NCBI RefSeq assembly: GCF_009939295.1
Contig: NZ_WVIC01000029.1
Location: forward strand, 1-57,581
Direction: 5' to 3'
Origin: Petrachloros mirabilis ULC683
GTDB lineage: Bacteria > Cyanobacteriota > Cyanobacteriia > Thermosynechococcales > Thermosynechococcaceae
Length of the DNA stretch: 57,581 nt
Positions within the stretch are counted from its first letter, which is position 1. The number at the start of each line of letters is the position of its first letter. Of this stretch, positions 51,690-57,581 are shown in pieces. Position numbers and translations under genes: made by a program. A model generated the notes under the pieces. The model saw only the letters and a list, made by a program, of their open reading frames with translations, did not search any database and was not told where the DNA came from.

Positions 51690-51884
51690 TAGATTTTCTT
51701 TTTGACTGGCTATAGGTCAAGGGTACTATTTATTATAAAACGGGATCAAAAGTAAATTACTTTGCTACACCCAAATGGTCACGATAAACACTACAGGTAG
51801 TATAGCTGCTGGTTACAATTTCAACATATAGTGCTATATAGTTTTCTGAATCATATTTTGAGACAACGCCGAGATCCATACGCT

Positions 51885-51982
51885 GCCTAACACTGCGTTG
51901 ATGCGGACGGAGCGGAAGCTATCGACGAATATTCGAGGCTATCTGCCGCCGCACAACTTGATGGTTTGTATAGGGAATGACC
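51885..51982. other. Damaged attC-like site
   Basis: GCCTAAC (51885-51891), a 5-bp spacer, then GTTGATGCGG (51897-51906) that pairs with CCGCACAAC (51949-51957) with a single bulged A. This resembles the R box, L boxes and extrahelical base of an attC. The expected right GTTRRRY box after the L arm is absent (GGTTTGT there). I regard it as a degraded or truncated site. Confidence 0.35.
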
Positions 51983-52006
51983 CAGGACTGTTCGAGGTTT
52001 TTCAAT

Positions 52007-52330
52007 TCAAGACAGATCCGGCGATAATTTGCCACCCCCAAATGCCGTGAAATCATAACCTGTGGAAGAATCAAATGCTTCACCCAGACTTGTTTGGCGA
52101 TTCCAGAGGCCAACTTCAACGGCTAAATTTAAGTTTCTTTTACCACCTTCGCCACCCGTGGGAGGCATAACAGTCAATTCTCCATCTTTGATTAATTCCA
52201 GGCGTAGATCTGGGTTATCAATGCAAAGTTGATCAAAGTGCTCCGGTGTCACCTTCAAAGCAACATTCTGAACATTTAAGAGCAAGGGATGTCGATCAAC
52301 CGATGGTGTTGGAACAGTGGCGGTGGTCAT
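52007..52330 (-). pseudogene. Truncated Uma2-family (DUF820) gene
   Basis: A 107-residue remnant of the Uma2 family, PD-(D/E)xK-like proteins abundant in cyanobacteria. The N-terminus is right: VALKVTPEHFDQLCIDNPDL, LELIKDGELTVMPPTGGEGG, LNLAVEVGLWNRQ. It reaches GGGKLSPDLS, where the catalytic Asp of the RSPDVSW motif lies, then stops at TGA. The second half (the E-x-K strand and about 80 residues) is missing, and the following sequence does not resemble the family. The break lies about 30 bp from the damaged attC-like site, so recombination there may have removed the 3' half. Confidence 0.65.
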
Positions 52331-52471
52331 AGGCTCCCCAAACAGACATGAAATCTTAAAGGTATAACAATATAATTTTATCAGTCACTTATTGATAATG
52401 TACCTAAACAAACAGAACAGTGGCCATAGACAGGGCTGGTGAAACATTGTTCACAACTGATTAAGGATGGC

Positions 52472-52579
52472 TATAGCGGTTTACAGATCAATGGAATACA
52501 TGGGGTGCAGGAGGCAGTTCCCCCTGCGTGGGGGTTCCATCCCCACACCCCATATCTCACTCAGGTGAGAACCGCTATA
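52472..52579. mobile_element. MITE-like element B, copy 2
   Basis: A 108-bp element with 10-bp perfect ends TATAGCGGTT and AACCGCTATA, in the opposite orientation to 16634-16743 and about 90% identical to it. The inside again has GCGTGGGGGTTCCATCCCCA. It ends two bases before the DUF29 stop codon. The 250-bp gap to the Uma2 remnant holds nothing else. Confidence 0.82.
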
Positions 52580-52581
52580 TC

Positions 52582-53052
52582 TTATTCAAGAGATGTTGAA
52601 TTTGCCTGCCAATAGCTTTTGAACAAAAGAGAACTAGGCTCCAGATCAAATTTCCAAGTATCAGGGAACTCTGTCTGCTGATATTCAAAGCAGACATCAT
52701 CGAGGGCATTTTGATAAGCTGTATTGAATACTTCGTCAAAATAGGGTTTTAGGCTAGGCGAATCTTGCAGTAGGTCTTGGATTTGACGGCGTTGCTCTCG
52801 AATTGTGAGTTCCCATCCATGAAATTTCTCTGGACTATCTATATAGATCCGTTTGAGTAAATGAGCTAACAAGACCGTCAATCGGTTTCTTAATTCCCGC
52901 CGGTCATGTTTCGTCAACCCTTCAATCTCCTCAATTAGATTATCCAGATCTAATTGCTCAAAATTCCTAGCTTTAAGCTGAGAAGCTGTTGTTTCACACC
53001 ACTCCACAAAATCTAGATCGTATAATTCTTGAATTTTGAGGCTTGCATCCAT
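52582..53052 (-). CDS. DUF29 family protein
   Basis: A 156-residue helical protein. DLDFVEWCETTASQLKARNF, DLDNLIEEIEGLTKHDRREL and NRLTVLLAHLLKRIY give the DUF29 signature. It is a paralog of the gene at 41085-41579 with the same length and the same core. Function unknown. It stands alone between MITE elements, about 310 bp from the CRISPR-like operon on the same strand. Confidence 0.85.
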   Translation of the reverse strand: MDASLKIQELYDLDFVEWCETTASQLKARNFEQLDLDNLIEEIEGLTKHDRRELRNRLTVLLAHLLKRIYIDSPEKFHGWELTIREQRRQIQDLLQDSPSLKPYFDEVFNTAYQNALDDVCFEYQQTEFPDTWKFDLEPSSLLFKSYWQANSTSLE

Positions 53053-53162
53053 ATCAACACCTCTCCAGTCTGACTAGACGTTCTGCAATAATCGTACAAC
53101 TGCACCAGCAAGTAAGCCACATTGGCCAGGAGTGGAGCAAGGGGAGACAGCCCTCTCCCAGA

Positions 53163-53342
53163 GGGCTACCGTGTACATACAAGTCTTGAAAAATTCAAAA
53201 TCTTTGCACTCGCCCCCCTAGCCCCCCAATTCTGGGGGGAACTAGTTCTAACTTTCGGATTTCTCCCCCCAATTTTGGGGGGTTGGGGGGGCTAATGCAG
53301 CGTGGAACACGGAGAACTAGAGATGTGTGTACACGGTAGCCC
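53163..53342. mobile_element. Family A element with visible terminal inverted repeats
   Basis: GGGCTACCGTGTACATACA (53163-53181) and TGTGTGTACACGGTAGCCC (53324-53342) are inverted with one mismatch, enclosing the usual CCCCCCTAGCCCCCCAATT and CTCCCCCCAATTTTGGGGGG arms and GGGGGGCTAATGCAG. This 180-bp copy shows that family A can behave as a MITE. It lies between the DUF29 gene and the 3' end of the RAMP operon, a 313-bp gap without a gene. Confidence 0.78.
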
Positions 53343-53365
53343 AGAGGGAGGGACTGCCACCTCGG

Positions 53366-54010
53366 CTAATCTGCACACTTCACACTTTTAAGACTGCCAT
53401 CCTCTTTCAGGGCCTTTACTACAACCGTCACCGCTTGCCCTTCTGACAAGGTTTTGAACCGTTTTGGCTCCTTTTCGGTTAACTTGATCGCCCCCAGCAA
53501 CTCATAGGTAACCTTATTGCCCTTGATGCCAATCACCACCGCCGAAAGCGTTTGACCTTCCACAAACTCATGGGCTGCCTGCACCGCCTGCACCTCTGCC
53601 GCTCGCGCTGAAGGCACCGTGGGCAAAGTGACTTCCCCTACCGGGGGAGCCGCCAGGTAGTACGGCATCAGCCGAGCCGTCCAACCCAGCACTTGCAGCA
53701 TCGTGTGCACATCCTCTTGGTAGACACTCAGCCCCTGCTGGCAAACCTCAGCAATGTGTTCAAAGTAGCCCTGGGTTTGTTGACTGTGGCCAATGCGCCT
53801 GCCGTGGCGGGCCAGGGTCTGAAGATAGTCAAAAAAGTGTTTCCCGGCATTCTCTCGGTCAGCATAGGCGCGGAGGTAGGCAATCGCTTTGCGTAGCTCA
53901 TTGAAGTCTGTCTCTGCCAGTACCAGTTGACGTGCGATCGCATCTGCCAACTGCCACTGCACCTCATTCAACTCAGCCTCAGCCATCTGGGTCTCAATCA
54001 GTTGCATCAT
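53366..54010 (-). CDS. CRISPR operon protein: small-subunit-like helical domain plus OB-like C-terminus
   Basis: A 214-residue protein I do not recognise as a named family. Residues 1-125 are helical. ELRKAIAYLRAYADRENAGK followed by RIGHSQQTQGYFEHIAEV recalls the Csm2/Cmr5 (Cas11) small subunit, with its lone Ser-Gln before a helix. Residues about 150-214 alternate Val/Gly strands (GQTLSAVVIGIKGNKVTYEL, EGQAVTVVVKAL) like an S1/OB RNA-binding fold. The start at 54010 (ATGATG) overlaps the upstream RAMP stop, so it is translated as part of the operon. Inference: a structural subunit lining or capping the crRNA complex. Confidence 0.6.
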   Translation of the reverse strand: MMQLIETQMAEAELNEVQWQLADAIARQLVLAETDFNELRKAIAYLRAYADRENAGKHFFDYLQTLARHGRRIGHSQQTQGYFEHIAEVCQQGLSVYQEDVHTMLQVLGWTARLMPYYLAAPPVGEVTLPTVPSARAAEVQAVQAAHEFVEGQTLSAVVIGIKGNKVTYELLGAIKLTEKEPKRFKTLSEGQAVTVVVKALKEDGSLKSVKCAD

Positions 54011-55056
54011 CAGTACATGCCCTCCGGTGCGCTGCGAGTGGTCGGCCACTTGAGAATGTCCGCCAACGCTTCTAATTGTGGTTTTTCGATCAAGGTGCGA
54101 TGGGCGGCTGCGATCGCACCCTCCATCCAATGCTTCAGGGCTTGCTCCATGAGGCGATCCGACTCCGGCAGCGCATAGGTGGTATAACGAGCCTTCAGAT
54201 TGTCAGGCTTTTCTAAAGCCACCACTTCGATGGTCATTGTCCCCATGCCAATGGGCTTGCCACCGCCTACTTTCAGCGCCAGGGGATATTTGGCGTCTTG
54301 CCCCAAGGCAATCAAAAGGGTGCCGACCTCCGCCGCCGATAGGTTCATAAACTGGAGCGTCGTCCCAAACACATACTCAGTCCCCGCCTGCTGCACCGGA
54401 ATTCCCCGGTCGCCACCGCTGACGGCTTTGACAGCATGGTAATAAAACTTGCGACCCACCGCTCGGCCATTGCGAAAGTAGGCCGGACTCTGATCTGGTC
54501 GGGGGCGATAGAGCGACGGCATAAACCCTGTACTTGACTTTGCCGCCTCACAGGTGGCATCGGTAAAGTGAATCAACCCCTGCCAGCTCAGCGCCCCAAA
54601 GACTAAGCTGGCTGGGCAGAGTTCTTCCTTGCGGTTACAGGGCAAGCGTTCCTGGGGCATCTTTTGCCGATAGCGCCCAGTAGTCACTGCCAGAGTGCTA
54701 TTGGTAAGAGTTTCAAACACCGAGCGCACCACTCCCTTCAGCGAACTGCCCGGAATCGTGAGCTGCTGCTGTTGGCTCTGGGCCATGGTTTTAATCAGGG
54801 GTACGCGATCGCCCACATCCTCCCCCCGAGCCACAATCCCGGTTGAGATATGCACCGCCGTTTTGACTGTCAGCTTTAGCTCCAGCTTGCCATGCAACCG
54901 ATCTGGGCGATAGCGATCGTGGCCATGGTGATCTTTCGGATTTTTGAGGTTGGGGGCTTTGCTGGGGAAGGCGACAAATCCATAGGGCTTGGGGGCTGAT
55001 TCGGCATTCGACCGGGATTGATCTGGGCGTCGAGGAGGTTGAGACGAATTGGGCAT
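54010..55056 (-). CDS. RAMP-superfamily CRISPR effector subunit (Cas7-like, long form)
   Basis: A 348-residue RAMP (RRM-fold) protein. The signature helix-loop LTIPGSSLKGVVRSVFETL (about 98-116) and the C-terminal Gly-rich loop ALKVGGGKPIGMGTM (about 262-276) are clear. A basic, disordered N-terminus of about 50 residues and an insertion with RAVGRKFYYHAVK are unusual and fit the TIGR03986-like group of type III RAMPs. Such proteins bind crRNA and contact the target. It starts four bases after the stop of the Csx19-like gene. It carries CNRKEELCPASLVFG, a Cys pair possibly for zinc. Confidence 0.82.
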   Translation of the reverse strand: MPNSSQPPRRPDQSRSNAESAPKPYGFVAFPSKAPNLKNPKDHHGHDRYRPDRLHGKLELKLTVKTAVHISTGIVARGEDVGDRVPLIKTMAQSQQQQLTIPGSSLKGVVRSVFETLTNSTLAVTTGRYRQKMPQERLPCNRKEELCPASLVFGALSWQGLIHFTDATCEAAKSSTGFMPSLYRPRPDQSPAYFRNGRAVGRKFYYHAVKAVSGGDRGIPVQQAGTEYVFGTTLQFMNLSAAEVGTLLIALGQDAKYPLALKVGGGKPIGMGTMTIEVVALEKPDNLKARYTTYALPESDRLMEQALKHWMEGAIAAAHRTLIEKPQLEALADILKWPTTRSAPEGMY

Positions 55057-55060
55057 AGCC

Positions 55061-55489
55061 TTACCTCACACTTAATGCAGCAAAATGAACCGTAGCAGTC
55101 TGGGCATCGAGAAAATACCGCTGCCCCAGCTTCAACGCCTGATAGCGCAGCCCCCGAGGAAAGCGCGTCTCGGTTTCGGGATACAGAAAAGCGCTGTGGT
55201 CTTGGGTGAGCCAAGTCTGGCCCACCGGCTCAAACTCGGGTACTGCGCCCGCGATGCTGAGCAGCAAGAGGCTGTAGCCCTGACCTTGGGGTTTCCAGCG
55301 CAGTTCTAACTGGGGGGTCAGCAGTTGCCCCTCAGGGCTAGGGAACTCTGGGGGGAGTGCCTGACAAAAACCACTGACTTGGTGGGGCCATTTGAGAAAT
55401 AGCCAAGACCCTTCGGTCTGAAACGGCTCTAGCTGGGCTGTGAGTGCCGCCGCATCCGCAACAGTTTGAGTTCCCACAAAGGCACTCAT
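55061..55489 (-). CDS. Small CRISPR operon protein, Csx19-like candidate
   Basis: A 142-residue protein between two RAMP genes. The C-terminal half (SAFLYPETETRFPRGLRYQA, then LGQRYFLDAQTATVHFAAL) has the spacing I associate with Csx19/TIGR03984 proteins of type III-D systems: a P-x-x-L-x-Y turn, a Y-x-D strand and a final aromatic strand. The N-terminal part is acidic with SWLFLKWPHQ. I choose ATG 55489 because it overlaps the upstream stop codon as ATGA; nine more codons are open upstream. The assignment is tentative because similarity is low. Confidence 0.5.
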   Translation of the reverse strand: MSAFVGTQTVADAAALTAQLEPFQTEGSWLFLKWPHQVSGFCQALPPEFPSPEGQLLTPQLELRWKPQGQGYSLLLLSIAGAVPEFEPVGQTWLTQDHSAFLYPETETRFPRGLRYQALKLGQRYFLDAQTATVHFAALSVR

Positions 55490-56436
55490 GCTGCCACCCC
55501 CAACACTTGCGACCAAGCACGCACCGCCTGCTCAAAAAAGCTCTGGACTTCCTCTGCCCCTGACCAAGTGAGCTGCACCCCAAACCCCAGGGGCATCCGA
55601 TCCGCCGCCACTGGGGTTGCCTGCTCATCCGGGCGAGGGAAGCCATAGGCTTGGGCCTCTGCTTCATTCAAAAACTCACCCACCCCCAACAGGCAATTCT
55701 TGCCCCAGGTTTGTCCAGACCCCATGGCCTGGATGTGGTCATCGCTGAGCATACAGCCCGGATACTGCACCACGGCTGAGTTGAGTTTGACTTCAACCAG
55801 CCCCATGCCCCGCGACTTGGCAAACCCCAATCCAAACCAGCCATCGTTTAGATCGCGCAGCACCAAACCAATCAGCCCTAACTGCGCCAGGGTAAAGTTT
55901 TTCAGGTGAATTTGGGTGCGAAAATCGCCAGCGGTACACACCTGGTAGTTAAAGGGGCCAACGGCCACTGAGCCAAACACCCGATCAATCGCCACTCCAT
56001 TGCGTTCTTCCACCTTGAGTTGCTTGCGATCCACGGGGTAGGCATCCTCAATCCGCAGGCGGCTGGCAATCGCGGTACTGCCAAATAACTGATCCGTAAA
56101 AGACGAGAGCCGATAAACCTTTTGGGTATCCTTCTCCTTTTCCAGAGCTTGAAAAAGACTCCGGTTTAAGGGATCGCTGGCCCAGATTTGCCCAGGATTA
56201 GAGGATGACTTGTCCCCTCCCACCGTTCTGACAATCCGCTCCGCATGGGCACGAATCGCTCCTTTCAGGGAGCTACCGGGTAGATAAATGGAGCGACCCC
56301 CCCCATGGTAGGTTTCCACAAATTCCATATCCGGCTTGGTGGGGTCAGCCCCCTCTTTGCCCGACTTAATCAGGATGGGGCCACAGGCCGACAGGGTTAG
56401 GTCAAGAGTGCAGTGATTCACAAAACGTTTGTGCAT
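55486..56436 (-). CDS. RAMP-superfamily CRISPR effector subunit (Csm3/Cas7-like)
   Basis: A 316-residue Cas7-type protein. The N-terminal strand is CTLDLTLSACGPILIKSG, the signature IYLPGSSLKGAIRAHAERIV (about 50-69), then LFGSTAIASRLRIEDAY and the Gly-rich GFGLAKSRG-like loop (LGFAKSRGMGLVEVK, about 212). RNGVAIDRVFGSVAVG is the segment between. Proteins like this form the backbone along the crRNA in type III complexes, and an Asp in the first loop cleaves target RNA. It starts 24 bp after the preceding RAMP stop and overlaps the next gene. Confidence 0.87.
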   Translation of the reverse strand: MHKRFVNHCTLDLTLSACGPILIKSGKEGADPTKPDMEFVETYHGGGRSIYLPGSSLKGAIRAHAERIVRTVGGDKSSSNPGQIWASDPLNRSLFQALEKEKDTQKVYRLSSFTDQLFGSTAIASRLRIEDAYPVDRKQLKVEERNGVAIDRVFGSVAVGPFNYQVCTAGDFRTQIHLKNFTLAQLGLIGLVLRDLNDGWFGLGFAKSRGMGLVEVKLNSAVVQYPGCMLSDDHIQAMGSGQTWGKNCLLGVGEFLNEAEAQAYGFPRPDEQATPVAADRMPLGFGVQLTWSGAEEVQSFFEQAVRAWSQVLGVAA

Positions 56437-56460
56437 GGGTTTCTATTGCGAATTTTCAGG

Positions 56461-57351
56461 TTATTCAACGACTGTCGTTGTTGAACCAGACTGTCTCTGG
56501 CTGCTCTGCATTTCCTCAGTGAGTTTGGCGATCAGGGATTGAACCCAGTCCTGCTTGTGCTCAGCAAAGGTTTCTAGATTGAGTTGGTAATGGTCTTTCT
56601 CGCCTGCAACTAGGCGCTGTAGGTAGCGGAGCAACTGCTCGGGTTGATCCTCGGGGTAGTCCATCCACCAAGTCTGGGTGAGGTCGAGTTTAACCACGCC
56701 CAGCCCCCGCGAGCGCCCACCTCCCAGGGGAATTTGCTCGGTTTCAAACTGGTGCAGGCCAATCATCAGCAAGCCCAGTTCCCAGTCTTCGGCATTTTCG
56801 ACTACAACCTGGAAGTGAAAGGGGGTGCCTGCCGGAACCACCTGAAAGTCATAGAGTTTGCCCTCGGCAGCGGTTTCGGTATCGCGGTCAATGGCAACCC
56901 CATCTCGCTCTTGGTACTGTCCAAACCAGGCGTCAGGCAACACGGTTAGATCCCGCACCTGGAACTTGCTGGCGATCCAGGGAGAGCCAAAGAGCCGTGA
57001 GACCAGATCGGTTTCCGCCACAATGGCTGCGGTGAGGGCAGCATCGGTGCCATGCTGCGCCTTCAGGTTTTGGATCTCCCTGGCGGTCAGTGACCATTCG
57101 GACTCAAGGGCTGGATCGGCCACTAGCTTACGATGATTGCCAACAATCCCTCGGAGAAAGCTTTCAAGGCGCGATCTCAGCGCCCCCTTAAAGCTCGACC
57201 CTGGAATGAATGGACGCCCCAGGGCGTCTTTGACCACCGGCAAATCAGACCCAATCGGCTCCGCTGAGCGCCCCTGGGAAATCCGCAAAGCGGTGACGGT
57301 GGTGAGAATGCCCGCCAGTTCGAGTCGATTTTGGAAAACATTAAACATCAC
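56461..57351 (-). CDS. RAMP-superfamily CRISPR effector subunit (Csm3/Cas7-like)
   Basis: A 296-residue Cas7-type protein, the first RAMP of the operon. LRISQGRSAEPIGSDLPVVK contains an Asp at the place of the Csm3 catalytic residue. RPFIPGSSFKGALRSRLES is the RAMP signature (about 48-66), LFGSPWIASKFQVRDL the middle block, and LGGGRSRGLGVVKLDL the Gly-rich loop (about 215-230). A Gln/Ser/Thr-rich C-terminal tail follows. It is paralogous to the next RAMP. It lies 21 bp downstream of a vapC-like gene on the same strand. No cas10, cas6 or cas1/2 is visible on this side of the window edge. Confidence 0.88.
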   Translation of the reverse strand: MMFNVFQNRLELAGILTTVTALRISQGRSAEPIGSDLPVVKDALGRPFIPGSSFKGALRSRLESFLRGIVGNHRKLVADPALESEWSLTAREIQNLKAQHGTDAALTAAIVAETDLVSRLFGSPWIASKFQVRDLTVLPDAWFGQYQERDGVAIDRDTETAAEGKLYDFQVVPAGTPFHFQVVVENAEDWELGLLMIGLHQFETEQIPLGGGRSRGLGVVKLDLTQTWWMDYPEDQPEQLLRYLQRLVAGEKDHYQLNLETFAEHKQDWVQSLIAKLTEEMQSSQRQSGSTTTVVE

Positions 57352-57372
57352 TTTGTGACCTAAAGTTAGAGA

Positions 57373-57581
57373 CTAACGAGTCATCTGAAGTAATACATTT
57401 AGGGTTAGCTCCCCCCAAGCTGTGTCTGCAGTCAATACGGGAATTTGCAGTCTCATGCCTAAAGCCAAACAGGCCCGGTCACCGAGGGAAAGCCCCGTCT
57501 CTTGGTCAGAGGTCTTAATTGAGCAATCGTAACTACTCAGGCTTAAAAGAATCACTATTTTTCGAGAATCATCGTGGAAAC
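57373..57581 (-). CDS. vapC: PIN-domain toxin VapC, 3' part (runs off the window)
   Basis: The last 69 residues or so of a PIN-domain ribonuclease; the 5' part lies beyond the right edge. TGLSLGDRACLALGMRLQIP and VLTADTAWGEL carry the third and fourth acidic residues of the PIN active site (D in SLGDR, D in LTADTAW), as in VapC. The frame stays open to position 57581, so the partial coordinates reflect the window only. A vapB antitoxin should lie just upstream. Whether it shares a promoter with the RAMP operon cannot be seen. Confidence 0.85.
   Translation of the reverse strand, partial: FHDDSRKIVILLSLSSYDCSIKTSDQETGLSLGDRACLALGMRLQIPVLTADTAWGELTLNVLLQMTR

Noticed and set aside
51919-52119. 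66-codon minus-strand frame overlapping the Uma2 remnant
   Set aside because: It lies in a different frame and does not continue the Uma2 sequence; no family resemblance.
53053-57581. A CRISPR array beside the RAMP operon
   Set aside because: I scanned the gaps around the operon and found only MITE-like repeats; there is no series of equal direct repeats with unique spacers anywhere in the window.

Overview
The window is cyanobacterial chromosome. The evidence is a canonical kaiA-kaiB-kaiC clock operon, divergent menA/menF (phylloquinone/menaquinone synthesis), a Ycf66-family protein, a BchH/ChlH-type magnesium chelatase subunit, an alternative terminal oxidase, many GCGATCGC (HIP1) octamers, and DUF29, DUF4058, Uma2 and CHAT genes. 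The large load of small repeats and accessory genes suggests a filamentous, Leptolyngbya-like lineage, but the genus cannot be fixed from this sequence.

Layout. 0.1-11 kb (minus strand): an aldo/keto reductase, then a glycan synthesis/export cluster with three MurG-like GT-B transferases, two GT2 transferases (one fused to a MurG-like domain), a GT4 transferase and an MsbA-type ABC exporter. 11-18.2 kb: an accessory island with a CHAT remnant, an internally shortened STAND NTPase, a NYN nuclease-like gene, a DUF4258/MqsA-like toxin-antitoxin pair, a CHAT-TPR protein, higBA, a pile of MITE-like elements, a DUF4058 gene and a metalloprotease fragment. 18.4-21.1 kb: histidine kinase, OmpR-type regulator and a stand-alone receiver. 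21.2-24.2 kb: kaiABC. 24.4-32.4 kb: a glutamine amidotransferase, glgB, a YbjN-like gene, two DUF2231 membrane proteins and ctaC/ctaD of a CuA-less (quinol, ARTO-like) oxidase. 32.4-34.3 kb: a mobile patch holding a mazEF pair between two attC-like integron sites, a MITE with target duplication and a tnpB remnant. 34.3-50 kb: mostly core genes (YihY/BrkB, DoxX, esterase, bchH-like, methyltransferase, menA, menF, ycf66, ileS). 50-57.6 kb: a defence island with a type II restriction-modification pair, a truncated Uma2 gene, DUF29, a five-gene type III CRISPR RAMP operon with no cas10 in view, and the 3' end of a vapC.

How the genes work together. The glycosyltransferases and exporter probably build and export one glycan or glycolipid. 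DUF2231-DUF2231-ctaC-ctaD form a tightly packed respiratory operon. The kai genes form the circadian oscillator. Five tightly spaced or overlapping minus-strand genes at 53.4-57.4 kb look like one RNA-guided effector module.

Most unusual signals: (1) a toxin-antitoxin gene cassette bounded by attC-like sites with its own promoter and palindromic operator, lying directly after ctaD where ctaE would be expected; (2) a RAMP operon with a candidate small-subunit/OB-fold fusion and no adjacent cas10; (3) a two-domain glycosyltransferase whose linker is an in-frame copy of a palindromic intergenic repeat; (4) at least five families of small non-autonomous repeats, one with an 18-bp TIR and a 10-bp target duplication. 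Family names come from reading the sequence, without database searches.
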